DNA from: Weeksellaceae bacterium
GTDB taxonomy: Bacteria; Bacteroidota; Bacteroidia; Flavobacteriales; Weeksellaceae
NCBI GenBank assembly: GCA_019459455.1
Contig: JAIBEX010000021.1
Location: 124,001-188,000 of the forward strand
Direction: 5' to 3'
DNA: 64,000 bases
Below are positions 24,594 through 32,319 of the stretch, piece after piece. Both the position numbers and the translations under genes were made by a program. Under the pieces are notes generated by a model. That model did no database searches. It saw nothing but the letters and a program-made list of their open reading frames with translations, and was not told where the DNA came from. Numbering within the stretch: the stretch's first letter is position 1; every line of letters begins with the position of its first letter.

Positions 24594-26252
24594 ATGGAAG
24601 ATCAAAAAAACGACATCTGGTGGCTTAATGAAGAGTCCGAGCAAATGCTGAACCGCGGATACCTCCTGAAGGGAGAAACCGTGAAAGGTGCCATAGAACG
24701 CATCACGACTGCTGCCGCCAAAAGGCTCTATAAACCGGAACTGCAGCCTGCTTTTGAGGAAATGATCACGAAAGGGTGGATCAGCTTCTCATCACCCGTG
24801 TGGGCCAATATGGGAACTCAGCGCGGGCTGCCGATTTCCTGTTTCAACGTGCACGTACCGGACAATATCGAGGGAATCACCCACAAACTGGGCGAGGTCA
24901 TCATGCAGACCAAGATCGGTGGCGGTACTTCCGGTTATTTCGGGGAACTCAGAAACCGCGGAACGGCGGTGACCGACAACGGAAAATCTTCCGGTGCGGT
25001 CTCCTTTATGAAACTCTATGATACGGCCATGGATGTGGTGTCCCAGGGCGGCGTACGCCGCGGTGCTTTCGCGGCCTATCTGGATGTGGACCACGGCGAT
25101 ATCGAGGAATTTTTGTCCATCAAAGATATCGGAAGCCCAATCCAGAACCTTTTTACCGGGATCTGCGTGCCGGATTACTGGATGCAGGACATGATTGACG
25201 GCGATATGGACAAACGCAAGATCTGGGCGCGTGTGCTGGAAAGCCGCCAGCAGAAAGGTTTGCCGTATATCCTGTTCTCCGATAATGTAAACCGCAACAA
25301 ACCGCAGGTCTACAAGGACCTCGGAATGACGATCAATGCGAGTAACCTCTGTTCGGAGATCATGCTGCCTTCCAGTGAGGAGGAGTCCTTCATCTGTTGC
25401 CTTTCTTCCATGAACCTCGAGCTTTATGATGAATGGAAGGACACCAACGCCGTGAAACTGGCGATTTACTTCCTGGATGCCGTATTGTCTGAGTTCATTG
25501 AGAAAACCGAAGGGAATTATTACCTTACCGGTGCCAGAACCTTCGCAATGCGCCACCGGGCACTTGGTTTGGGCGTTTTAGGATATCATTCCTATCTTCA
25601 GAAAAACATGATTCCGTTTGAAAGTTTTGAGGCAACGCAGTTCAATGCGAGGGCTTTCAGACAGATTAAGGAACAGTCCATCCAGGCGTCGCAGGAACTG
25701 GCCAATATTTATGGGGAACCGGAAATACTGAAAGGCTACGGAATGCGTAACACCACTACGATGGCGATCGCTCCCACGACGTCAAGTTCTGCCATCCTGG
25801 GCCAGACTTCACCGGGAATCGAGCCTTTTGCGTCCAATTATTATAAGGCAGGACTTGCGAAAGGTAACTTCATGCGCAAGAACAAATACCTGGCGAAACT
25901 TCTGCAGGAAAAAGGCCTCGACAATGAGGAAACATGGAGAACAATCATGCTGAACCACGGATCCGTACAGCATCTGGCTGAACTTACGGAAGATGAGAAA
26001 GCGGTGTTCAAGACCTTCAGGGAAATTTCGCCGATGGAAATCATTTCGCAGGCAGCCCAGCGTCAGCAGTACATCGACCAAGCACAGTCGCTGAACCTTC
26101 AGATCCCGTCTACGATGCCGGTTAAGGATGTGAACTACCTCTACATCGAAGCCTGGAAGAAAGGTGTGAAGACGTTGTATTACCAGAGAAGTTCTTCGGT
26201 TTCGAAGGAAATGATGGTGAATTTTGTGAGTTGTTCGAGTTGTGAGGCGTAA
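24594..26252 (+). CDS. nrdA: Class I ribonucleotide reductase, large (catalytic) subunit, no ATP-cone
   Basis: The 552-residue product reduces ribonucleoside diphosphates to deoxy forms. Active-site pieces are visible: first redox Cys in P-I-S-C-F-N, the N-x-C-x-E block N-L-C-S-E, the second redox Cys in F-I-C-C-L-S-S-M-N-L, the radical-transfer tyrosines T-L-Y-Y-Q-R, and the C-terminal shuttle pair S-C-S-S-C-E-A. There is no N-terminal ATP-cone, so ATP/dATP control of overall activity through that domain is absent; the short length (E. coli NrdA is 761) agrees. A terminator follows at 26290-26320. Confidence 0.95.
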   Translation: MEDQKNDIWWLNEESEQMLNRGYLLKGETVKGAIERITTAAAKRLYKPELQPAFEEMITKGWISFSSPVWANMGTQRGLPISCFNVHVPDNIEGITHKLGEVIMQTKIGGGTSGYFGELRNRGTAVTDNGKSSGAVSFMKLYDTAMDVVSQGGVRRGAFAAYLDVDHGDIEEFLSIKDIGSPIQNLFTGICVPDYWMQDMIDGDMDKRKIWARVLESRQQKGLPYILFSDNVNRNKPQVYKDLGMTINASNLCSEIMLPSSEEESFICCLSSMNLELYDEWKDTNAVKLAIYFLDAVLSEFIEKTEGNYYLTGARTFAMRHRALGLGVLGYHSYLQKNMIPFESFEATQFNARAFRQIKEQSIQASQELANIYGEPEILKGYGMRNTTTMAIAPTTSSSAILGQTSPGIEPFASNYYKAGLAKGNFMRKNKYLAKLLQEKGLDNEETWRTIMLNHGSVQHLAELTEDEKAVFKTFREISPMEIISQAAQRQQYIDQAQSLNLQIPSTMPVKDVNYLYIEAWKKGVKTLYYQRSSSVSKEMMVNFVSCSSCEA

Positions 26253-26610
26253 TCACAGACAAGAGATTAAGAGACTGGAGATAAGAGACAAAACCGTAGA
26301 TTTTCTGCGGTTTTTTTCATTGCGCTCCTTGTGTAAACCTTTGTGTTCTTTGTGGTTAAAAAGCTGGAAGCTGGGAGTCAGGAAGCAGGAAGCTGGGAGT
26401 CAGGAAGCCGGGAGCTGGGAGTCAGGAAGCCGGGAGCGTGAAGCGTGAAGCCGGGAAGACAGGAAGCAGGGAGCAGGAGGAGGGAAGCCAGGGTAAAGTT
26501 TACCAGCCGGCAGGACAGGTCTGGCGACGCTTACTTGTTGCGGCGTTTCTCGCGCACTTATCCTTATCCTCAACCTAGACCATATTTTTCCATTTTAATG
26601 TAAAGTAATT
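26253..26610. repeat. Spacer with large GGAAGC-type heptamer array
   Basis: After the nrdA terminator the region 26361-26490 is almost entirely 7-base (a few 8-base) words such as AGGAAGC, CGGGAGC, TGGGAGTC and GTGAAGC. It is strongly purine-skewed on the plus strand. No protein-like reading frame was found. The remaining ~100 bases up to the promoter show nothing further. Confidence 0.75.
26290..26320 (+). terminator. Terminator of nrdA
   Basis: AACCGTAGA pairs with TCTGCGGTT (one G-U pair) around a short T-loop and is followed by seven T. Confidence 0.8.
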
Positions 26611-26641
26611 TTGTCATTATGTAAGAAATATATTACATTTG
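26611..26641 (+). promoter_or_regulatory. Promoter with possible operator before the membrane protein/XRE pair
   Basis: TTG (26611-26613) and TACATTTG (26634-26641) are 20 bases apart, matching the flavobacterial -33/-7 consensus well. Between and over them lies the inverted repeat TGTAA-N8-TTACA (26620-26637), which overlaps the -7 box and could be an operator for the XRE regulator encoded two genes down. The start codon follows 15 bases later. Confidence 0.65.
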
Positions 26642-26656
26642 TATAAAATAAATGAA

Positions 26657-27109
26657 ATGAAAACACCTCATCTTTTACCACACCGTTTTAAAATGATCGG
26701 TTGGATTATTTTTATACCCGCACTTATTCTCGGACTGATTACTCTTTGTGGGTTGGAGTTTGATTCGGTTCTGATTCCGGTGGTATACAATTCCGGCTTT
26801 CCCTTAAGCAACGAAGCAACCGGCTTCTTCCGTGTGGCGGAGGTAGATTTGATGGGGAACGTTGCGGGAATCCTTATCATTGTCGGCGGACTTCTGGTAG
26901 GATTTTCCCGGGAAGATCAGGAGGATGAATACATTTCCTCATTGCGTCTGCAATCTGTATTTTGGAGCCTGATAATCAGTTATGCGGTTATTTTGATTTT
27001 GTTTGTCAGCATATTCGGGGGTCTGTTTTTTACCGTCATGCTTATTGCCGTGTACCTGCCCTTGATTCTGTATATTTTGCGGTTTAATTATTTGCTCCTT
27101 AAAAAATGA
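26657..27109 (+). CDS. Small multi-pass membrane protein (partner of XRE regulator)
   Basis: The frame is open from 26639 but the ATG at 26657 (M-K-T-P-H-L-L-P-H-R-F-K) is the likely start, giving 150 residues. Four hydrophobic segments are visible: about residues 14-35, 65-88, 102-125 and 126-147. No enzyme motif is present. Its stop overlaps the ATG of the XRE regulator (ATGA), so the two are translationally coupled. Membrane protein plus small YozG-like HTH protein is a recurrent arrangement in Gram-positives and Bacteroidota; what it senses is unknown. Confidence 0.8.
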   Translation: MKTPHLLPHRFKMIGWIIFIPALILGLITLCGLEFDSVLIPVVYNSGFPLSNEATGFFRVAEVDLMGNVAGILIIVGGLLVGFSREDQEDEYISSLRLQSVFWSLIISYAVILILFVSIFGGLFFTVMLIAVYLPLILYILRFNYLLLKK

Positions 27110-27306
27110 AAAACACGTTAAAAATTGAACGTGCAGTGAGAAGTATTACTCAGGAAGATCTCGCAAAGATTATTGGCGTCTCCCGGCAGACCATTAACGC
27201 CATGGAAGCCGGGAAATATGTACCTTCTACGGTATTGGCATTGAAAATTGCCCGGTATTTTGGAAAACCTTTGGAGGATATTTTTGAATTGGAACCCACG
27301 GATTGA
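27106..27306 (+). CDS. XRE-family helix-turn-helix regulator (YozG-like)
   Basis: The product is 66 residues, essentially one lambda-repressor-type HTH: R-S-I-T-Q-E-D-L-A-K-I-I-G-V-S-R-Q-T-I-N-A-M-E-A-G-K-Y-V-P-S, split here only by the usual turn. The remaining F-G-K-P-L-E-D-I-F-E-L-E tail is diagnostic of the small YozG/YgzD group. It is coupled by ATGA overlap to the membrane protein upstream and probably autoregulates the promoter at 26611-26641. Confidence 0.92.
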   Translation: MKNTLKIERAVRSITQEDLAKIIGVSRQTINAMEAGKYVPSTVLALKIARYFGKPLEDIFELEPTD

Positions 27307-27510
27307 CCGATGGTCGCTGGGTTCTTTATAAAAAACACCAGCAGCAAGTGGGACAGTGAAATCAGATATATACTTTGATCTTGTGTACTTCGTGTAAACC
27401 TTTGTGCTCTTTGTGGTTAAAAGATGAGCCGGCATGCACCACCCGTTCTCTTCTCCTTCAAAAAATATTATCTTTGCTATGAAGACTACCGTCTGTCGCG
27501 GGGCCTTCCT

Positions 27511-27546
27511 TAACCTTAACCTTAACCTTAAGCTCAACCTTAACAC
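27511..27546 (+). repeat. Hexamer array forming the DUF72 gene leader
   Basis: Six 6-base words (TAACCT three times, TAAGCT, CAACCT, TAACAC) run directly into the ATG at 27547. A TATCTTTG -7 box lies upstream at about 27469-27476, so the array should be inside the transcript leader. Confidence 0.7.
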
Positions 27547-28431
27547 ATGAAATTCGGACAAGTAGAAGACCCCTCGCAGATTGATTTTACCCTACCACCG
27601 GACCATCCCAAAACGGCGGAGATTCTGAAGAAATCCAAAGCAAAAGAGCTGGAAATCCGTATCGGATGTGCAAAATGGAACAAGACCGACCTCAAAGGAT
27701 TTTACCCCAAAGGCACGAAGGACGAACTGACCTACTATGCAACGCAATTCAACTCCATTGAGCTTAATGCCACCTTCTACGGCATGCCCTCCGCCGAGCA
27801 GGTCCTGACGTGGAACGAAAAGACGCTGGGAGATTTCCGCTTTTATCCGAAGATCACGAATACGGTTTCCCATTTCCGCAGGCTGCAGAACATCACTGAT
27901 GTCGTCACCCAGTTCGCGACCAATGTCCTGAACTTTGATGAGAAACTTGGAATGGTTTTCCTGCAACTTCACGATAACTTCAAGCCTAAGGATTATGACC
28001 GGCTGGAGCAGTTTATCAAAGACTGGCCGCGGGAAATCCCGCTCGCGGTAGAACTCCGGAACAATGAATGGTTTGCGGATGAGGAAGTGTTCACAAAAAC
28101 GATGGACCTTTTTGAAAAACACAGCATCACGAACATCATTGTAGATACTGCGGGAAGACGAGACCTGCTTCACATGCGTCTTACTACGCCCGTGGCCTTC
28201 ATCCGGTATGTCGGAGCGAATGCGGAAAGTGATTACACCCGCCTGGACGACTGGCTGGAGCGGATTAAGGAATGGAAGGCTGCCGGTCTGGAAAAACTGT
28301 ACTTCTTCGTTCACCAGAATATTGAGAAAGCATCACCGCTGCTTTCGGCGTATTTTATTGAGAAAGTGAATAACGAGTTCGGGACTGATATCCATGTACC
28401 GCAAATGGCGGATCCGAAAACGAGATTTTAA
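27547..28431 (+). CDS. DUF72 (YecE-like) protein
   Basis: The 294-residue soluble product has the DUF72 hallmarks. They are R-I-G-C-A-K-W, F-Y-P-K-G-T-K-D-E-L-T-Y-Y-A-T-Q-F-N-S-I-E-L-N-A-T-F-Y, then F-R-F-Y-P-K-I, and later A-V-E-L-R-N-N-E-W-F. The family is a TIM-barrel fold of unknown function, widespread in bacteria and archaea. It differs from average YecE (about 270) by an N-terminal extension of ~35 residues. Confidence 0.9.
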   Translation: MKFGQVEDPSQIDFTLPPDHPKTAEILKKSKAKELEIRIGCAKWNKTDLKGFYPKGTKDELTYYATQFNSIELNATFYGMPSAEQVLTWNEKTLGDFRFYPKITNTVSHFRRLQNITDVVTQFATNVLNFDEKLGMVFLQLHDNFKPKDYDRLEQFIKDWPREIPLAVELRNNEWFADEEVFTKTMDLFEKHSITNIIVDTAGRRDLLHMRLTTPVAFIRYVGANAESDYTRLDDWLERIKEWKAAGLEKLYFFVHQNIEKASPLLSAYFIEKVNNEFGTDIHVPQMADPKTRF

Positions 28432-28588
28432 GAGGCTGGATGCTGGAAGCGGGAAGCGGGAAGCAGAAAGCTGGGAGTCTGGATGCCATCAGCACCTACT
28501 CGCGCTAACCATTTTCTTGAATCTATAATTTAAAATCTAAAATTCAAAACTAAGGTCAGTTTGTTTTAGGCTAACAGCCAACAGCCAT

Positions 28589-28885
28589 CTACGCCAGGAA
28601 CTCAATCTCCTTATCAGTGAAATTGTTTTTCTCCACAAGTTTACCCATGGTTTTCACCATTTTGCGGCGCAGCTTTGCCATTTTGCGGATGTTTTTGTCC
28701 GGACTGTAGTCGAATATATTGTCCTCAAAGGAGAAGGTGTCCCCTTTTTCAAAGGTGATGTCATTGTTCTTCAGTTCCTTCAGCAGCATCAGGTTGGTCA
28801 TGCTTTCAAGCAGCTCATGTTCAATAAAGGCCAGACCTTTCAGGGATTTAAGGACTTCCTTTTTATATTTCTTTTTGTTTTTCAT
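28589..28885 (-). CDS. Hypothetical small basic protein
   Basis: The 98-residue product is not recognised. It is helical and highly charged, with a Lys-rich N-terminus (M-K-N-K-K-K-Y-K-K-E-V) and a central stretch F-E-K-G-D-T-F-S-F-E-D-N-I-F-D. It has no membrane segment or cysteine. The codon use looks coding and the frame is the best in its interval, so it is probably a real gene of a narrow lineage. It lies between repeat-rich spacers. Confidence 0.55.
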   Translation of the reverse strand: MKNKKKYKKEVLKSLKGLAFIEHELLESMTNLMLLKELKNNDITFEKGDTFSFEDNIFDYSPDKNIRKMAKLRRKMVKTMGKLVEKNNFTDKEIEFLA

Positions 28886-28951
28886 CGTCTATTTAAATGG
28901 GCCGTAAAGATATTCAATTTTTTTGGATTGGGAAGGGGTGGTTGCGGCCGG

Positions 28952-29028
28952 GATGGACGAAATACGAAATACGAATTACGAAGTACGAATTACGAATTAC
29001 GAAATGCGAATTACGAATAACGAAGTGC
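28952..29028. repeat. Eleven-unit degenerate heptamer array (GAAnTAC)
   Basis: Eleven consecutive 7-base words with no gap: GATGGAC, GAAATAC twice, GAATTAC, GAAGTAC, GAATTAC twice, GAAATGC, GAATTAC, GAATAAC and GAAGTGC. First, second, sixth-seventh positions are nearly fixed while the middle varies. It lies in the 413-base spacer before glyA, which otherwise holds (CCTCAA)n words (29029-29135) and a further array next to glyA. Confidence 0.85.
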
Positions 29029-29159
29029 TCAACCTCAACCTCAGCCTTAACTAACCTTATCCTCACCCTCAACCTCAATTCTTCCATCTTCCATCTTCCG
29101 GCTTCCAATCTCAACCTCAACCTCAACCTTACCCTTTACCGTAATACCGAAATTTTCCT

Positions 29160-29167
29160 TAAATTTG
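29160..29167 (+). promoter_or_regulatory. -7 promoter box of glyA
   Basis: TAAATTTG fits TAnnTTTG; it lies 132 bases before the glyA ATG, so the heptamer array at 29208-29298 would be in the leader. Confidence 0.5.
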
Positions 29168-29207
29168 AAACATAAATCTTACCGCGCAGCGCGTAACCGG
29201 GATATTT

Positions 29208-29298
29208 GAAATTTATAATCCAAAATCCAAAACCTAAAACCCAAAATCTCCAATCTCTCAGTCTCTAATCTAAAATTTAAAATCTAAAATCTAAAATA
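29208..29298 (+). repeat. Thirteen-unit heptamer array ending at the glyA start codon
   Basis: Ninety-one bases divide exactly into thirteen 7-base words, drifting from ATAATCC, AAAATCC, AAAACCT through AAAATCT and CTCAGTC to TAAAATC (twice) and TAAAATA. The last base is immediately before the ATG at 29299. No other leader sequence lies between array and start codon, so the ribosome must initiate on the array. Confidence 0.85.
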
Positions 29299-30567
29299 AT
29301 GCAAGACCCCATTTTTGACCTCATTGAACAGGAAAGACAAAGACAGACCCACGGAATTGAACTCATCGCTTCGGAAAACTTTGTCTCCGATAATGTAATG
29401 AAAGCCATGGGCAGTGTCCTTACCAATAAATATGCAGAAGGCTATCCCGGAAGGAGGTATTATGGCGGCTGTGAGGTCGTGGACGAAGTGGAGAACTTGG
29501 CCATTGCCAGAGCCAAAGAATTATTTGGGGTGGATTATGTGAATGTGCAGCCGCATTCCGGTTCCCAGGCCAATGCGGCGGTGTACCTTGCCGTCCTTAA
29601 ACCGGGAGACACGATTTTAGGTCTTGATTTGTCCATGGGTGGACACCTTACCCACGGAAGTTTCGTCAATTTTTCCGGCATCCAGTACAACGCCAATTTC
29701 TATGGGGTTAACCGTGAGGACGGACTCATCGACTACGATGCCATGCGTCAGAAAGCCCTTGAAGTTAAACCGAAAATGATCATCGCGGGATTCTCTGCCT
29801 ATTCCCGTGACCTCGATTATAAGAAATACCGTGAGGTGGCCGATGAGGTAGGCGCAACCCTTTGGGCTGACATTGCACATCCGGCAGGTCTTATTGCGAA
29901 AGGGCTGCTCAGCAATCCTTTTGAACACTGTCACGTCGTTACCACCACCACCCACAAGACCCTTCGCGGACCGCGTGGCGGACTCATCATGATGGGTAAG
30001 GATTTTGAGAACAACTACGGCCACAAAACCCCGAAAGGAGAAACCAAGATGATGAGCGCCGTTCTGGACAGCGCCGTCTTCCCGGGAATCCAGGGCGGCC
30101 CGCTGGAGCATGTCATTGCCGGTAAGGCTGTGGCTTTTGCCGAGGCCATCGATCCGAAATTTGAAACGTATGCAAAACAGGTCATCGCCAATGCCCAGGC
30201 ACTTTCCAAAGCAATGGTCGCCAACGGGTTCGATATCGTAAGCGGAGGCACCGACAACCACCTCATGCTGGTAGACCTCAGGAACAAGAACGTAAACGGC
30301 AAGGAAACCGAGAAAGCCCTTGTAAAGGCCGATATCACCTGCAACAAGAACATGGTTCCATTCGACGACAAATCCGCGTTCACCACCTCCGGAATCCGTC
30401 TCGGAACCGCTGCCATCACGACCCGTGGCCTGAAGGAAAACGACATGGAGACAATCGCCGGCCTCATCAACGAAGTCGTGACCAACCTCAAGGACGAAAC
30501 CGTCATCACCTCCGTCCGCAAGAAAGTCAATGAGCTGATGGATGCGCGGCCGCTGTTTGAGTATTAG
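29299..30567 (+). CDS. glyA: Serine hydroxymethyltransferase
   Basis: The 422-residue PLP enzyme converts serine and tetrahydrofolate to glycine and 5,10-methylene-THF, the main source of one-carbon units and of glycine. Motifs are L-I-A-S-E-N-F-V-S near the N-terminus, [25 protein letters not shown], and the PLP lysine in [14 protein letters not shown]. Length fits (415-430). Long antisense frames across it are artefacts of its GC-skewed codon use. It ends at a terminator at 30656-30680. Confidence 0.97.
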   Translation: MQDPIFDLIEQERQRQTHGIELIASENFVSDNVMKAMGSVLTNKYAEGYPGRRYYGGCEVVDEVENLAIARAKELFGVDYVNVQPHSGSQANAAVYLAVLKPGDTILGLDLSMGGHLTHGSFVNFSGIQYNANFYGVNREDGLIDYDAMRQKALEVKPKMIIAGFSAYSRDLDYKKYREVADEVGATLWADIAHPAGLIAKGLLSNPFEHCHVVTTTTHKTLRGPRGGLIMMGKDFENNYGHKTPKGETKMMSAVLDSAVFPGIQGGPLEHVIAGKAVAFAEAIDPKFETYAKQVIANAQALSKAMVANGFDIVSGGTDNHLMLVDLRNKNVNGKETEKALVKADITCNKNMVPFDDKSAFTTSGIRLGTAAITTRGLKENDMETIAGLINEVVTNLKDETVITSVRKKVNELMDARPLFEY

Positions 30568-30655
30568 GCATGACGCTGGATGCGGGAAGCAGGAAGCTGG
30601 AAGTGTTGACAGCAATCTGGACAAGCAGGAACCTACCGCAAATAACCAAACATTC

Positions 30656-30680
30656 ACCGCAGATAAATCTGCGGTTTTTT
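30656..30680 (+). terminator. Terminator downstream of glyA
   Basis: ACCGCAGAT pairs with ATCTGCGGT (9 bp) around a 2-base loop and is followed by six T. A heptamer-like GGAAGC stretch lies between glyA and this hairpin. Confidence 0.85.
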
Positions 30681-30860
30681 CTGCAATCTCCTGTGCGCGC
30701 TGTATACTCTGGGTTCATAAAATCAGGAGTAGGGAATCAAGAACCGAGAAGCCCGATGCCTGATGGTTTCAAAAAGTTCAGAGTTCAATGATATTCCGGC
30801 CGTGCGTTAACTGCATTTTTTTTAATATGATGGCCATGTCAGCTATTACTGTTAATTTTA

Positions 30861-30888
30861 CTTCTAACTTCTAACTTCTAACTTCTAG
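30861..30888 (+). repeat. CTTCTAA heptamer array just before recX
   Basis: Three exact CTTCTAA copies and one CTTCTAG follow without gap and end five bases before the GTG start of recX. Confidence 0.8.
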
Positions 30889-30893
30889 GCTCC

Positions 30894-31358
30894 GTGGAAC
30901 ACAAATCCTACACTTTCCTTGAGATCAAACAGAAAATGGTAAACTACTGCGTGTACCAGGACCGCTGCCATCAGGAAGTGGAGCAGAAGATGCGGGATTT
31001 TCTGCTCATCCCCGAAGCGAAAGAGGAAATCCTGCTCTACCTGATGAAGGAAAACTACCTGAACGAGGAGCGTTTCACCCGCAGTTACATCCGCGGCAAG
31101 TTCTATATGAAGTCCTGGGGCCGGAACAAGATCCTGAACCACCTGAAGTTCAAGGGCATTTCGGAAAAACTCGTGCGCAGCTGCTTTGAAGAGATCGATG
31201 ATCAGGATTACGAAAAAACACTGAAGAAAATTTATGAAGATTATTTTTCCCGCCAGAAAGGAAAGGAATACCAGAAACGGTCGAAGACCATTAAATACCT
31301 CCTCAGCCGCGGCTTTGAGTATGAGGAAATTTTGAGGGTGGAGGAAGGGCTACTGTAA
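30894..31358 (+). CDS. recX: Regulatory protein RecX
   Basis: The 154-residue product with a GTG start is a RecX homologue, which modulates RecA filament activity. The three-helix repeats are seen in C-V-Y-Q-D-R-C-H-Q-E-V-E-Q-K-M, L-M-K-E-N-Y-L-N-E-E-R-F-T-R-S-Y-I-R-G-K-F, W-G-R-N-K-I-L-N-H-L-K-F-K-G-I-S and C-terminal Y-L-L-S-R-G-F-E-Y-E-E-I. Length is in range (150-170). No ATG in frame gives the N-terminal helix, which supports GTG. recA is not adjacent in this window. Confidence 0.9.
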   Translation: MEHKSYTFLEIKQKMVNYCVYQDRCHQEVEQKMRDFLLIPEAKEEILLYLMKENYLNEERFTRSYIRGKFYMKSWGRNKILNHLKFKGISEKLVRSCFEEIDDQDYEKTLKKIYEDYFSRQKGKEYQKRSKTIKYLLSRGFEYEEILRVEEGLL

Positions 31359-32319
31359 GGGGAAGTGGAAGAGTGGAAGAGTGGCATCGTTTCGACAGGG
31401 AGTTGACGGATCTCCCTCCTGCGTCGGAATCACACCGGTTTAGTAATAGCGACGGCTGTGGCTTCGTAAGAATGCAAACTTACAACGCTGTCATTGCGAG
31501 GAGTGACTGCAGGGAGCGACGCGGCAATCCCAAAGTAGATTCCTTTGTTACTTTTTGCCTTGACACAAAAAGTAACCAAAAAGGTCAAGACTTGGAAATT
31601 CTTGCTAAAAAAGTTTTCATTCCGCTAAAAGATTTGAACTGACTCCCTGTGGTTGTCGAACCGCGTTGCTAGGTTTCGGCGCGGAAAGTTATTGGATTCG
31701 CTATAGTAAATTCTGCCCGCGCTCAAGCAGAAAATCTTTGCCTCATATATCTTATTGTTTAATGCAGAATCGGCGAACCTCCCCGTAGGCGGGTTTTTTA
31801 AAGCTGCATTACAACTTTTTCTTCACGCAAAAATCTCCTATGTCGTGGAGGGATTGTTAAGGAATCGACTTTTCAGGCTTTATAGGAGATTCCTCCTTTG
31901 TCAGGATGATATCCGCCGCGCCTGTGTCCTTTGTGAATACCTTTGTGTCGTTTGTGGTTTAAAGCAATAAGTAATAAGCCATAAGCAGGAAGCGCGACCG
32001 GCTTGAGCATATAGCGTATCGCATATAGCCTTTAAGATTTATCATCCGGAATTCAAAATTCATAATCCAAAATCCGAAGCGGATGCCTTCAAAACAGATA
32101 CCTCCTCAGTCGGGATGACAAGCGGGGAAGAGCCAAGGAAAAAGGAAAAAGGTAAAAGGGTTCCGATGTAAAAGATCCCTCCTTCGTCGGGATGACAGTT
32201 CAAAACCAGCCGAAATTTGGTTAAACCGCAACTTCCATCTCCCATCTTCCGGCTCCCATCTTCACCCCCTCGATTCTCATTCACTCACCACCCAATCACT
32301 CCATCACTCCTTCATCTCC
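31359..32319. repeat. Repeat island 1, no credible genes
   Basis: This 960-base region has no frame resembling a protein family. It holds: GTGGAAGA words at 31363-31383; a REP-like block with CATTGCGAGGAGTGAC and GCGGCAATCCCAAAGTAG (31494-31540); a segment with TTGACACAAAAAGTAACC and AAGGTCAAGACTTGG (31559-31596); a TCTTCACGCAAAAATCTCC block (31820-31842); (AAGCAAT)-type heptamers near 31962-31990; two copies of CTCCnnnGTCGGGATGACA (32094-32118 and 32170-32196); and CTTCCAT/CTCCCAT heptamers at 32230-32265. The same families recur at 37.3-39.2 kb. Confidence 0.7.

Noticed and set aside
24792-25556. Antisense frame of 254 codons across nrdA
   Set aside because: nrdA active-site motifs are clear on the plus strand; the antisense frame is a shadow.
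28952-29028. Heptamer array as a CRISPR
   Set aside because: Units are 7 bases and contiguous, without spacers or nearby cas genes.
30015-30530. Second antisense frame across glyA
   Set aside because: Same cause: codon skew of a strongly expressed gene leaves the other strand open.
29617-30657. Long antisense open frame (346 codons) across glyA
   Set aside because: It mirrors glyA codons on the opposite strand; glyA is unmistakable and the antisense product resembles nothing.
31373-31970. Two small plus-strand open frames in repeat island 1
   Set aside because: They consist of dispersed repeat modules that recur at 37-39 kb in other frames, so they are not conserved as protein.
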